Positions 47,275 through 61,144 of a DNA stretch of 64,000 nt are shown here, piece by piece. Positions within the stretch are counted from its first letter, which is position 1. Each line of letters starts with the position of its first letter. This stretch comes from Sphagnum compactum (taxonomy: Eukaryota; Bryophyta; Sphagnopsida; Sphagnales): the NCBI GenBank assembly GCA_965153455.1, contig OZ234497.1, forward strand, positions 13,564,302-13,628,301, read 5' to 3'. The notes under the pieces were generated by a model. The model made no database searches. It was given only the letters and a program-made list of their open reading frames with translations, and had not been told where the DNA came from. The position numbers were made by a program, and so were the translations under genes.

Positions 47275-50200
47275 GCACAGCCAAATTTTTTTAACCCTTT
47301 CGATTTTCATCTATTCACAATCCTAACCTCCACAAACATTCATTTGCATTTGTTAGGGTAGCACTAGTGAGGGGGGTGGCGGAGTATTCATAGTTCCCAT
47401 CCTTGAGTATTCATAGTTTCCATTCAAGGTGGCAATTCTAAATTTTTAGTTTGTAATCATCCAATTTTTTTGCAGAACATGGAGTTTAGAAAAACTTAAA
47501 TGTTTCCCATCCATACATTTATATTGGAATGTGGTTGTTGCACTCTATAGATTTCAGCTTGTCCCAAAATAATGGTTGTGCTTTTTGTGTGGACAAATGC
47601 TTTCTGTATGAGCCTGTTGTTTTGTTACTAGCTGGATTTTCATTGAATTGGTCAGGCAAGTTTTTGACATTATGGTTGAAAATGTGGTGCATTAGATTCT
47701 GAATTATTTGATTGTTAATTCCACACATGAGATTTAAGGAATCAGGAGTCAGGACATGTGAAATTAAACATGACCCTGGTTTGTCGCACATTTTGGTAGT
47801 GTACAAGAGACTTTCCATTGAATGGGTCAAGTTTTGCATTATATATTGGAGAATATGGCACCAAATGAGTCTGAATTACTTGACTGTTGTTTCCACACAT
47901 TGATCCTGCTTGATTGCACGCTTTGATGGTGTTTGAGACTTGGTCGTTTATATATGAATTGATAGAACCCTTCCTTTATGTAGTAAATTCTAGAGTTTGA
48001 CCTTCATATGCAAGCCAGATTGAAATCCTTTTAAGGGTCATTTCACTTTGATTTGTTCCATTTGCAGTAGCGTCCTTTCACTCTATGCTTGTTCTTTCAT
48101 AAGTTATAACCAATTTTTAGCTTGAGCAATTGCTCATTTGTTCATATTAGTGATGTTTTTTTAAATGATGAAAACCATTTAGGAACATAGACATATTACA
48201 AATGTGAAAGGAGGCTCAATCACACCTCAATCTACTAATTCATGGGTTTAAGGGGGGAATGAGTGAATAAACTTGCACTAAAGCATCATAGCTAGGTAAT
48301 CTCCCATTGCTATTGGGATGTACCTATTGTTTATCCAATGCCCAATAATGAAGCATGGAAAGAAAAAAAGGGGAAGGGGGGGGGGGGTGGGGTGTTGTTA
48401 TGTGGAAAACTAGAACCACATCATTCCTTATTAGGTGAAAAAAATTTGGAATAAATGAACAAGTATGCCCAAACTACTTGTAATATACTGCTTTGATTGT
48501 CTAAGGTCGGGTTTTACATGGTTGTGGCATCTTGTTTGCTATTTGGTCACCATCATAACATTGGTTTTCCCAATCCAAAGGTTACATAAATTAAAAGACC
48601 AAATTCAAAATAGGGATGGAAGGAATTAGGACATCTTTCCATTATGTTGTTATGATCACAACAACTTTCCATTATGTTTTTTTAGGTAGTTGTGCTTCCA
48701 GTCATTTCATTATTCTATTGGTCAAGCATTGACCAATTATAGGAGCTATGAGAGTTGTGAATCAAACTATGAGACACCATAAAATGACATTTGTCTTTTT
48801 TTCACGAGAACATGTGTTCCTAAAGCTCTTTGAATGATCAATTACATATTTTCAATTCACTTGTAGCTCCCCCATGGAAAGCAATTTTCATTACAACAAC
48901 AAACATGACCTTATGTTAATGGCTTTCCATTAAACTGCTATGATCATAACACACTAGTGAAAAGAGACCTTTAGGGGTCTTTTGTGACCTTAACAAAATT
49001 ACTCTATGGCTTATGTGCCTCCAATGAAACATGTCAAACAAGGAATAAGAAAGCACCATGAAAATGGTTGTGCTTTACAATGCACAAAACACATGTATGA
49101 TTGTCTCAAGAAGCATGCACTTGTCCATTTCTACAACTAAAATAGGAAGCACATGACAAACTATCAAAATGTCAATGTGCATGCTCCTAAAAAGGACACA
49201 CTTTGTTATTGAAAATCTTCACAAGACTTGCAAATGAAAGGTTCATTACACCTCAATGCCATTGGGTTGACAATTATGTGAACTTTGAAACCTATATTCA
49301 ATCTTGATCAATTGTAAGAGGTTACATAGCTTCTACACACACCAAATTGTGGAAAGAGGCATGGAGGGTGAAAGTCCAATTAGGAGGACTGTTTGGATTG
49401 TCACAGTTGTAATTTTTTGGGATTATAAATGAATTTAAAATGTAAAATCGTATCAAACATTAATTTTTTCATTTTTTTCCTTTAGTGAAAATCATATTAA
49501 AAATTATGGATGAGTTTTTTTTTAAAATGGATTCATCTTGGACTTTTGAAATGATGACATTATGTTTGTCACACACAGAAAATGAAAAATGTGGCTCAAA
49601 AAAATGTCATAGTAATATCAAAATTAAAATTAAAAAATAATCCACCATAAAATGAATAAAATTGTAAAATGCATTGATTTTTTTTCAATATATATATTTT
49701 TCATATTTAAAATTTTAACTCCTTGTGATTTTCGTCATCTTTTACAATTGATATTCCATATCACATTGAAATCTTTAGATTTTTTTCTAAGTTTCTTGAC
49801 CAATCACATGTATAAGGATATTTATAAGGTGGTCTATTAGTATTTGTGACCAAAACCATAAGGGATAATTATAGGATTTATAGTTTGATAATTGTTTTAA
49901 ATGCAAGAATTGTAACTAATGTAAGATGTGAACTCTTCAAAATGTCAAACGTGAGCCACCTAACCATGCTTTTACCCTAGATTATAGTCAAGAGGGATAT
50001 CATTTTATTCCATGATGGCAATTATGGGTCCACAAGTTCAAACATTTCAAATGTTTTATTGTGATGCTAAGGATATTGTGTAATATGGGATGGAGTTTGT
50101 TATAAAACCATCATCAAGACACAATTTTAAAGATGCAAGTGGTTGTATATGTAGCTTGTCAAAATTGCTTGGTCATGTGGTTTGTAATTAACTATAATAT

Positions 50201-52280
50201 TCAATGACTAAATACAACAAAGGATGCATGTATGTTTTGAAAGATCAATTCCAACATGAATTAAATGTATCTATAATGCGTTCTAGGAATTTAAATGGGA
50301 ACATAAAATATAATGACATGACAATTGTATGAAGTAGATATAAAGGTGATAAGGAAATTGTGTGTAATTTGGAGTAAGATTAAAGGTCCCCAAGTCTTCA
50401 ATGAAATTATTTTGACAAAGAACATGCATTTTCCCACCATTTTCTTTGTTTGAATATATGTCATTCACATTTGTCCATTGTTCCTCACTATTATTTTAAA
50501 TCACAAACTTATAGTAGTGGTATGTTGACCTCCACAATGTTTCAAATTGGAATGTGTATGTAACTTTATGTATTAGTCTACAATGTCATGGTTTGGGGAT
50601 GTATTGGTTTAGATCACTAGATGATAAAAGAAATGTGAAGGAACAATGAACAAAATAGGAATGATGGTTAGATGACAAACATGGTGACAACACCATTTTG
50701 GGGCAATGACAAATGTTGGGGCAATACAATGGAAGGTGCAACAACAATAGTGGGAAAAGTGGTGGGGAGGGGAAGGTTTGATTGAAAAATGTTGGGAAAG
50801 GTGATACAAATGATGAAAGGTCATGGGAGTAGTGCAAATGATGATAGAAATCACAAAAATAATGATGAATGATTAGAACTCTTCTAGTGACATACCATAA
50901 AAGCATTTTGATTGGGTCACTTGGTACCACAAACACATTATGGATAATTATCCAAAATATATCGATCAATGACAATGGTTACAAAACAAATAGTGCATTG
51001 GTGACATTTAAGATTAAGGAACAATGACAAGAAGATGAAATGAGCCAAAGTCAATCAAAGAAAATAAAATAGACATTAAAATACAACAAGGATGATGGGA
51101 ATGGTGATAAACTTCAATGGGGATAAGAAAACAACAAATTACAAATGATGGGTTGACTAGAAAGAAATGTGAAAAGACAAGGATGACAAATCAACAAAAC
51201 ATTCAAAGGGGTAGCAAGGGTGATGGAAACACCAATTTTGGTGATTGATAAAAGTTTTTTCATCATCCCATTATTTTCAATGTTTCCATTGTTTCATCAT
51301 TTGTTATATTTTGTTCCCCATAATTTCTTTATTCCTTTTAACAATCATGACAAATGTTCATGGTACTTTCATGTAGCTCCCATGTTCCAATTAAATTATA
51401 ATTGTCCCACCATTATTTCTTGTCATTTGAGGTAACTTTAGACTTCAAATTGAATGGGAGATTTTACAAAAGGTGAAGGGATTTGTTTTTTTACAACCAT
51501 GTCATAGACCTTAAAGCTCATACATGATTTAAATTCAATTATTAAAAAATTGTGCTAACAAACCAATCCCATCATTTCATTTCACTATTCTTGCATCAAT
51601 GTGGTCCACAAATTCATTTGAGTGCACATAGAATGCCATCTTTTCAACTTTATAATAAACATGTAATTAATTTAATTCTTTACAAATAGAGGTCACCCAA
51701 GATCATCCCCCAAAACAATAGTAAGATAATTGATACCCACCACCCCACAATCATAATGGACAAGATTAATGAATTATTCTTAAATTCTTTCGTGATTGCT
51801 CACATAATTCTTCCATAGAAAATTATAAGAAACCTTTAGATTTTATATATTGAAACTTATTATCTTTAAAAAACATTGGCAAATAAAAAAAATGTAATTT
51901 AACTTGGTGTTTCACCAATAGATTCCATGACATTGATTCATGTTTACTTTTGTTCAAATTTTCCAATAAGACCATGGTTCTTAGGTTGGTTCAACAACAA
52001 GGTGCCTGATACATTTATTTTGTTTTTTCATTTACTTCAACTATAATTTTTTTTATAAAGTAGGACTATACTAAATAATGAAACAAGTGTGCTTGAATTT
52101 TTTTTCATATTTTTGGCATGGGAGTAAATATTTTTCAAAAAAATTGGTAGTTCCAAAAGTAACTAATTAATATCTAACCATGTTAGGTATTATAATATAT
52201 TAGGTGCTTGGGTGCTTTCACAGAAAGGAATATCGCTTAAAATGTTACAAATGCAATTTTATTACCACCGGAAGAAATTT
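47275..52280. other. intergenic stretch without a supported gene
   Basis: The first few hundred bases may be the 3' untranslated region of the membrane protein gene. A G-run lies near 48378. At 48952 CACTAGTGAAAAGAGACC resembles a CACTA terminus, but no partner end was seen. From 50600 to 51250 the plus strand is purine-rich (GATGATG and GACAATGG words), which opens long low-complexity frames on the minus strand. None resembles a protein family. Confidence 0.45.
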
Positions 52281-52284
52281 TGTT

Positions 52285-53166
52285 TTTTTCTGCTACCCAA
52301 ATTCATTAGGTTTTTAATGAAATAGGACAAAATTGACTAATATGCAACTTGTATGATTTTGGTAGAAAAGGACTAGTTGATTAAGACATTTTTAATGAAT
52401 TTTTAAAAATCATTTTGGATAGTCGTATGTTGCACTAGATAAGTTTTAATTAAAAAATTATGACATGGATATACAAGGTCCCAAGTTAATATGACATGGA
52501 GTGACGTACCCACATCATCATATAACTTTTTTTTCCTTTTTTTCCCCCTAGATTGTGGAGTCACGGATTACATTTCCATCATGACATGCCATGACAAATT
52601 TACATGTCATGAAAAAAAATTAATTTTTTTAAACATAAAGTTTTGTTTATATATATATAGTTTATTTTGTCAACAAAAATGTTTTGACACCATTTAAGCA
52701 TGATGTACATGTTTGTGTATTCACCATGATGTATATGTTTGTAATTGCATTTGTACAAGATACATTAAAGCCTTAACCACCAAACCACTTCAATGCTTTA
52801 TTGATAAAAATGAAAAAGTTTAAACTTTATTATGTTGGCATGAAATTGTTTTAAAAATTCAAACTTTAACATACATTTTCTTTTGCAAAATTTATTCAAA
52901 TGCTACAAATAAAAAAATGATCTTGAGCTTATTCAATAATGTATTAAATGTTTTTATTATAATTTACAAAAAATAAAATTTCCATGTTAAGAAAAAACTT
53001 TAAATAACATTTCATGAGTAAATCAACAAATATATATTTGTTTAAATTACTCTAAAATCTTTGTAAATTCAATGTGAATTCAAAAGTGCATTTATTAACT
53101 TTTTTATTTTAAAAAATCATTACATAAAATATGTCCATTTTTTGAAGAATTGCAAGTATCACAACA

Positions 53167-53200
<34 letters not shown>

Positions 53201-54480
53201 ATATATTTTACATTTGTTTCCTTTGTAAAAGGAAACACAATCTAATTTGGTGAAATTTCTGGTTTAAATAGTTGGATTAACCCTCGTCCCTTCAACCAAC
53301 ATGTTTTTTTGGTTTCAAACTTTCTTAAGTTAGCAATTCTTACTGGGAAAAAAATGGAAAAATTGTGCAAATTCAAGGAAAAATGTAAACAATAAAAAAC
53401 TTGCTAAGAAATTATGATCAGAAATTTGAAAAAAAATGTTACTCCTAATGAATGAAAATTTAAAAGTAATTCTAATAATTCAAACCTTAAACACATAAAC
53501 AATTCTAACATCAAATTTATTTGAAAACATTTAAGCTCAATCTTTGAGATCATCATAAACCTTATCCAATTTTTTTGAAAATTTAGAATAAATATTAATG
53601 ATGTAACCAAAGGTTTTTTCTTGTGGTAAAATTCCACCATTTTGCAAATATAAATAGGGCCATCAACATCAACAAAAGATTTAAGTTTTAAAATATATAT
53701 ATAATAAAAATTACATTTTTAATTTTGTAAGAATGATATAATTCTACAATGGGTTCTAAGACTTATAATCAAAATATAGAAATAACTTAGTCAATAATTT
53801 ATTCAGAAATAATAATTATAATTTACAAAAATTCAATTTAAATGGTTAAAAAATAACTTGAAATTGCATGTCATGAATAAATCTACAATTGTTTTTTGTT
53901 TAAATTGACCATAGAATCTGTGTAGTTCAATGTCAATTCAAAAATGCATTCATTAAATTTCTTATAATTTTATTTCAATATATAAAAAATCTATATTTTT
54001 GTAGAATTGCATGTTTTTATTTTCCCCAATATGATTAGGTATATTTTTTAATTTATTTTTGCAATGTGCTAAAATGGTAATCATCTATAAAAAAATTGCC
54101 ACATTTGGTTATAAACAAGTTGGGTAGTTGAAATTTTGTTTAAATCCTTCAATGTTATAATTACTTACTTTTTTTTATTGTAAAACATTGATATTATATA
54201 TATTTAATTTAACAAAAGATTTTTTTTCTTAATGTTGTTGCCCCCCTAAATTGGCAGAAATTGGCCACAAGAAGAAACATTAATTAAGTAATCAATATAA
54301 CCATTTAATTATCAAGACCATATTTGTTTACCAAAATGATAAATGTTTTTATTTAAATACTTGGATCCCTTTGGCCCCCCCTCACAACCAACATATTTTT
54401 TGGTTTCAAATTTTCCTAACTTGGCAATTCTTGTTGGGAAAAAAAATAGAAAAAAATAATGCAAATTCTGGAAAAAAGGT
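52285..54480. repeat. long dispersed repeat family, copy B
   Basis: It aligns in order with 18985-22830. Within it the block CAACCAACAT.TTTTTTGGTTTCAAA with GGCAATTCTT.TTGGGAAAAAAA occurs twice (about 53297 and 54385), so part of the unit is duplicated. The first 250 bases also match 27490-27600. No intact frame is present. An (AT)n run occupies 53168-53198. Confidence 0.6.
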
Positions 54481-54484
54481 AAAC

Positions 54485-56440
54485 AACAAAAACAATTATT
54501 GAAAAATTGAGATCACAAATTAAAGGGTTTAGGATGAAGAAGTAGTTGAGCCTAGCCTACACATATGTAGATCATAAGGTGTAAAAACATCTCTAGTAAT
54601 GCCCATCATTTGCATTGTGGTATGATTGTCCAACATATAGACAACTATTCCCCCACCCCACACAAATAACAATTTTGAACAATTTTTTATTCATTTGGTG
54701 ATGGAGCACAAGTGGCAATTATCCCAAAAAGGATTTAACATCGAAGGTGACAATTTATTGGAAAACTCTCAAAACAATAGAAAATCTAACAAAAAACTTG
54801 ATTTAACATTAAAAACCTATTTAAATTTGACAAATTGTTTTGGGGTGAGATCAAGTTTTACACTTTTTTTGCAAGAATCTATAAAAGAATATTTGTCTTT
54901 TAACTTTTTCGAATGCAATTTTGCACCAATTCACCAAAAAGAAAATGATGGTTACAATGGACCAATTAAAGACAATTGTTTGCTTGCATTGCCCTTGTGG
55001 AAGAACATGGTATTCAATGCAAAAGTTTAGTGTCATAACAATTTTTGCACCATTATACTATTATTCTTCATCTAATTTAATGTTATAATCCATTGCTAAA
55101 GATGTTCTAAAAGGAAGATGGTTTGTATGCCTACTTATTAAAAATGCCTAAGGATTTTATACATGTAAAATCTTTCCCACTCTTAAGGAATAGGTATAAG
55201 ATCCTTCCTTTTTTCTTGGAAGGATATTCATGGATAAATAAATCCAGTCATACATGGTATTAACATTAAGTATATGTTAAATGTTCTAACAAATTAAAGT
55301 TAATATGATAAGAACATCTCCAACAATGTTCAGTATGTGATCATGCACATTTAAATTAGATGAAGAAATGTGAAAATATGTTGAGCCAGTTCAAGAAAAT
55401 GTTTTTGGTTAAACATAATTGCACATTTTACAATGGTTGGTAAAAGGTGCAGTAATGTTGTGCACCCACCAAAATAAGTGTAATAATATGATCTAATTGT
55501 TGTTCAATGTTTTTGATTAGGCCATCATAATGATTGCTTTAGGTGGTTTGTTATTAGTAGTTCCCCACCTATTTGTTATCCTAGTTTTAGTTTCATGGGT
55601 GGGGTTGCAAGAAAGTAATAACTAAACTTGGATGTGAAGAATATTTTTATAAGGTCACATACTGAGCACTATTCAACATGCTCTAAGTACCATGTGGCAT
55701 AATCTAACATTAATTTACCACTAACATGAAATGTCATCATTTAAACCTAGGGCTAAAACAATGTGTATTATCAACTTGCCAAAATATTTTTGGGTCCAAG
55801 CATGGTAAGGTAAAAGCAACTAACACCATGACTAGAGGACCTTCAATTGAACCCTACTATGAATCCTTATAAATGTTCAATTTGTTTATGGGGGTGCCAT
55901 TGTAGTAAAATACAATTTAAAGTTATTTTGAAAATGACACAATGTGGGTAATGGCTCCGATATTACAATTTTTACAATTTGCTACTTGTTTGATCATATT
56001 AAAAGCCTTTTAAAAAAAGTAAATTAGGATACTTATTTGATCATATTAAAGGAATGTTTTGAGGATTTTAGGTGCTTCACCTATGATTCATAGAGGAGCC
56101 TACAAATTTAACCACAAAATGAACATTGTACTAATAAACCTATAAGCAAACATGGGGATGAATGTAAACATTCATCCTCGGATGAATGATTTATTTTATC
56201 ATTAAATTTTTATGGATAAAAAATTTCCCCATAATTTTAACTAACTAGAGCTTCATGAAAGACAATTTAATTATATATGATATAACATTTATTGAATAAT
56301 ATAATGTAAAGTCCATTATAGACGTATTTCATGATTATGGTTTAAAATGACATTATTTAAAAGAATTTTTAACTATATTATGATTACTATGCTAACATCC
56401 ACCCCATGGTCATTGTTGTTTTTTTAATTTAATTTTTAAA
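54485..56440. other. AT-rich stretch without a supported gene
   Basis: A 111-residue frame at 54695-55030 on the plus strand shows no family motif. The opposite strand is also partly open here. No defined element was recognised. Confidence 0.4.
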
Positions 56441-56464
56441 AAAAATCGCGGGGGGGGGGACTAA

Positions 56465-56930
56465 CCTAATGTCATTTATGACAATGGGTTTTTCCTCCCC
56501 CTCCTTTAAAGGTGTCTCAACTTCTTTCAAACCTATTTATAACTGTCATTGACAACAATGGGGTTTTTAAAAAAAAATTCATCAAGGGTGCCATGATTTT
56601 TTTCAAATTTAACCAATGTTGTTGACAACAATGGGTTTTGAATGTTTTAAATATTTTTGAACTACATAATGTCATTAGTGACAATGAGTTTTTAAAATAA
56701 ACTAAAATTCAATTTTACCTGCACCTTAATGAAATTTCTTTAAACAACCTACTATCATAGATGACAATGCATTTTTAAAAATAATTATTTATTTCAAGGC
56801 ACCCCAATTTTCCACGAAATAAATATATAATGTTATTGACAACAATTGGGCAGGGGGCGGACACTCATTCCATGATAATATTTTTTGAATTGTTTAACAT
56901 TGTTCATGAAAATGATTTCTAAAACAAAAT
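56465..56930. repeat. degenerate tandem array with TGTCATTGACAA cores
   Basis: Seven cores of the form AATGTCATTGACAACAATGGG, each followed by a T/A-rich run, start near 56469, 56541, 56613, 56667, 56750, 56829 and 56897. Spacing is 54-83 bases. Several cores are themselves short inverted repeats (TGTCATTGACA). Confidence 0.6.
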
Positions 56931-56934
56931 TTTA

Positions 56935-57545
56935 AAAATCATTTTGCTCCCATCATCATATTTTATCCTATTATCACAATTTCATTATCCATCATTATTA
57001 AATGACATCCAAGTTTGAGATATTAATATTCGGACAACAAATGAGGATGGATGTAAATAAATTTGAATTTATTTAGCTTCTAATCATGGATGAATTTTTA
57101 TCCAATGATTTATTTATTTAATTGAAATCATAAATGAAGTTCATCCATGCAAAAATGACATTTATCCATATGAAATCATTCATCTATGGACATATTCGTC
57201 CATGTAGGTCGATTAAAATCACATTAAACTTTAGATTCCAAGCTCAAAGCTCCAAGCTCAAGCTTCATGCTCATGCACAAGCCATCCTCAAAATTTTATT
57301 TTTTGCTCCCTTATTTTATTCGAAACTAATTGTTTACGAGATACTTCGAAATTCAAATTAGTTCACTAGGTGGTCTTAACATTTGGTGACCATACCGCAG
57401 ATATTGAATACAAAATTTCTGATTCATTATCATTCCTATTCGGATAAATATTGGTTAGAGTTATTTCACTCTACCAAAACAAACCACAGATTTATTGTTG
57501 TTGTTTGATAAATTAAAAAAAACCAAATTAGCCAATAGATTATAA
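56935..57545. other. AT-rich stretch with GGATGAA/TTCATCC words
   Basis: No gene is seen. ATCCAATGA, TTCATCC and GGATGAA words recur as at 1080-1300, and 57170-57300 is slightly less AT-rich. Confidence 0.4.
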
Positions 57546-57554
57546 AAAATTCCT

Positions 57555-59150
57555 AATCATTTATAGTATGCCAACAATGTTGACAAGAAGTATGAATAAA
57601 AGAATAGGTCAGGTTTTGAAAGAAAGTATTGAAGTAAGGCACATAGGTAACTGAGTACGACTAGAGTAGCCAAAGATCGACATAAAGGAGGCTATAACTT
57701 CTCACAACAGGGAGGAGAACAAATTGGAGGATGTTACTGAAAATACCGAATTGAAAATTGTACAACCTATCAAAAACCATCCACCAGAATTGTGACACAT
57801 CAAGACTAAACCAAAAACTTCACGGGAACCAATTTAGGACCTTACTGAAAATAATTGTTTTTGGTACCATGAGACTATGATGAGTAGTCCACATGCTAAA
57901 AAGAGCGAAATTAATCAATTCCAAAGGCGAATTGATGAAATGCACTATGTTAAGGGAAATAGTTTCTTAATGAGGTACGAAATGCGTAGTCCTCGAGGAT
58001 GAATATTTCAGATGAGTAGGAGTTCCACCAATAAATTCTAATAACCCCTATTGTTAACATTCATGTTTTTCTTCATGGGATTATAGCTTGTACCTTTTGT
58101 CAAAGTTTGGGTCATTAGTTAGAAAATTATCTTTATCGATCTAGTCGAGTCTTGCTTACACAAACGGTATTGATTGGTGATTTTATCTAATGTCAACACA
58201 TGTTCAAATTTTTGTTTCAAATGTTCAGAATTTAGTTTATCTTTTAACACTACTCGAAGTATCTCGTAAAAAAACTTGTTATTCCACTTGTATTTGTTCC
58301 CTTTTCCGAAAATGTCATGGAGCAAAATTCATTAGGTTTTAAAATTCAATGTTTCCTTATGTTGGACCATATACATCATATTTTGGTTTTGGTTATGGTG
58401 GCATAGGGAATGTTCTTACAATGTGGCCTCCAATGTTTGATCCTTTTGTTAATGTTATGATACCATTGAAGCTAATTTCAGGAGTTGCACAAGTTGGGAT
58501 TGTAACGGATTATGGGGAGCCTTGAGATGAGGATGATGATTCATCCAAAAGAAAGTGCAACCTTAAGATGATAGGAATTGTTCCTACCAGAAACCATACC
58601 ATGAATGAAGGGGCAGACCATCCTCGAATGGAGATGGTGGTGGGCTTCCTATTAGTGGATGAAATGTATTGACGATCAATAGTTGTGGTGAACCTTTCAG
58701 TGATGGTGGTAATAATGGTCCAGGAGGCAGTGGTAGCGGTCTTTCAAGAGGCGATGGTAGTGGTCTTCCAGGAGGTGGTGGTAATGGTCCTCTAAGAGGC
58801 AAGTGGTAACAATCTTCTAGGAGGTGGTGGTAGCAATCCTTTAGGAGGTGGTGGTAATGGTCTTCTAGGAGTGGTGGTAATGGACCCCTAGTAAACCAAA
58901 ATCCAAGATCATTCGGTGTAGGACCATACGACCGTGGATAGGGCCTATTTGGAATCCATGGTACCTTTCGTGGTATTGTGTCTAACCACCTATAACACCA
59001 AATCCTCCACCAAATAGGAATCCTTACCCTACCCCATCCACCCTATATTTAACGATGGGTGTGTTTACCCTAATCAATCACAATTCACAACTACCAACAA
59101 ATTCCATCAACCTTTAATCATGGGAGTTATCACACTTTTTTTCCCACTTG
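57555..59150 (+). mobile_element. possible gag-like retroelement remnant with Gly-rich tract
   Basis: In the plus strand a broken frame from about 57575 reads TRSMNKRIGQVLKESIEVRH, with further charged text. A Gly-rich tract follows at about 58690-58880 (GGNNGPGGSGSG, LPGGGGNGPLRG), built from a GGAGGTGGTGGTAATGGTCCT-type repeat. Charged text followed by a Gly-rich tail is common in gag proteins of plant retroelements, but no protease, integrase or reverse transcriptase follows. The proline-rich frame on the minus strand at 58584-58802 is the mirror of the Gly-rich tract. Identification is tentative. Confidence 0.25.
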
Positions 59151-59154
59151 GAAC

Positions 59155-59905
59155 CGTAAGAAAAGATGATCAGATGTCAACATGTTTAGTTTTTCTTGTG
59201 TGGCCAAAGAGTGCTCACAAGTTGTTTGCCCAACAAAAGTAGGTAATATGTTTTTTTTCTCCATTTCTTATTTTTTCTTTGTCCTATTACTTTTTCGTAA
59301 TAAAGCTTGATGGGTTTACACCACAATTCCTATTTAGGACTAATTTTCAAAACTTCATTAACACATGACATAAGTGTCCAACACATGTCAAAGGACTTCC
59401 CATTCAAAATGACCACCAAACACTAATGGTCTCACTCTTAATCCACCTATTCTTTAACAAATTGGGGTTCCAGTTTTTTGAAAATAATATAAATCATAAA
59501 AATCTAAAGTCCCTAATTGCTTGAAAATTTTCAAAATCAAAGAACCTCTTGCCATTTGTTTTTAAGGAATTAGTAATTTTCATCAAAGAACCACGAAATT
59601 ACCAACAATTTTATAAAAATGTGAAACCCTACCAATCATAAATAAACCAGAACACCCAAAAAAGGGGGAATACATGGAACAAAATGGAAGGACCCACATC
59701 CAAGAAGACAAAAAAACCACCAAAGAGGGCAAACCACCATGGGAACATCAAATTCCTGAACACTCTCCTGTCGTGAGAAGCATATCAAGTAAGGAAAGGG
59801 GAGGACTTCTTGAAAGGATTCCTAGCTTAGAAGAAATTTCACCTACTACAACAACACATGCCAAAATAAAGACCATTTGCGCACATTATAACGCCACTAA
59901 CACCT
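59155..59905. other. intergenic stretch without a supported gene
   Basis: The stretch separates two retroelement remnants of opposite orientation. Frames are short and show no family features. Confidence 0.4.
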
Positions 59906-59910
59906 TTTTC

Positions 59911-61140
59911 TTATAAAATGCATGCAAAATTGAGAGAGGAAGGTTTCAAGTTCTTTTCGTTCCCCACGCCATTTGGCACATTGATGAAGAAACCTATCCA
60001 CTTTGTTGGTGCAGACTTCCGAAAACCTCTATAGCTAGAAGGAAAAACATGTTTGTTGGGAATTGATCGTGATAAAGACCATCGTTCACCTGAACCACGA
60101 TTATCACCATAACCCATGATAAATAGTAGCCTGTGACATTAAATCAATTTGAGTGGGGTCGGCAATGATAATGTTTGCCAACATGCAGACACTATCGAAT
60201 GAATAACACAATGTTGACTTGACGATGCGAAGACTGTAGGGTAGGGGGCAAGAGAACATGGGTCTACAATTGTGAAACATGAAATCTCGCATCTTTTGCA
60301 ATGGCGGCAAAAACATTTCGCACAACATCATGCAAGGCCATCCTTCCCCCACCATGCATGCAACAAAGAAAGTGGATCCCCATAGGATCCAAAAGTTGGT
60401 TACAAATGTAGCGTGACACCCTAAGGATTAAAAGATGAGAAATACCCAACCAAGTGTGTAATGCAGTGGAGAAAACATCTAAAGGTAGGCAGAAGAAAGG
60501 AATGACTAGGTGGGTTAACAATTAAGCGCCCACACCTGGCCCCGTACACAACCTCAAACATGCTCGATGTGAATTGGAAGGTAAATAAATAAAAATGTTA
60601 ATAAAGGAACGATGATGTAATCTTTTAAAAATACTTTCCTGAAGGCGATCTGCACCTCTTTTGGCCAATTGCTCAAAAGGGGGGACACATATTGCAATGT
60701 CCAAGGGAAGAAGTTTCTACGCTAATATCAAATGCGCTTGGAAATGGAGTGGCCCCAAGTTGTTCACACCTATCACCTCCAATAAAAATAGGCGAAAATC
60801 CAACAAAAATATGGAAGTTATGACAGGGGTTACTAAAGCCTAACTCTTTAAATAGGTAGTTGGAGCAATGACCTATGAAAAAATCAACCTTACGCCCACA
60901 CTAAAAATGGGGAGCACCACTTGTCGATGGACTAGAGGGACATCAGGGCACTCCAATGAGCCTGGACCCAAAAGTCTCTCAAAAACTCCCATAAAGGTGG
61001 AGTAAAAAATGGTGAACTAATTTCAAAAATTTGAAAGGGGAGGAACAATGAAACAAAAGGAAGGCTTTTAGGCGAAACGTTGAGAGAGTATATCACAAGC
61101 CACCTAAATGCCCTTAATCTTGGGAGCATGTCTACATGCC
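59911..61140 (-). pseudogene. retroelement polyprotein C-terminal region, frameshifted
   Basis: On the minus strand, pieces in shifting frames read in order: RACLRLCTGPGVGA (about 60570-60530), VIPFFCLPLDVFSTALHTWL (60510-60440), LLDPMGIHFLCCMHGGGRM then ALHDVVRNVFAAIAKDARFH (60400-60270), MLANIIIADPTQIDLMSQAT (60185-60125) and DGLYHDQFPTNMFFLLAIEV (60080-60010). The C-C-x-H-like block, the H(D/N)..R......A and the ADP...D blocks resemble the C-terminal part of reverse-transcriptase polyproteins in plant genomes that lie after the polymerase domain. The exact class (probably non-LTR) is from memory and not certain. The polymerase domain itself, expected at higher coordinates, is not convincing before 61140. 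Stops and frameshifts make it inactive. Confidence 0.5.
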
Positions 61141-61144
61141 GAAC

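Noticed and set aside
48952-48990. CACTA-like terminus CACTAGTGAAAAGAGACC
   Set aside because: No partner terminus in opposite orientation and no target duplication could be found within several kilobases.
50586-50975. 129-residue minus-strand frame rich in His, Ser, Leu and Pro
   Set aside because: It mirrors a purine-rich GATG/GACA tract on the plus strand; composition alone explains the open frame.
58584-58802. Proline-rich minus-strand frame
   Set aside because: It is the complement of a Gly-rich tandem tract on the plus strand, where the gag-like reading makes better sense.
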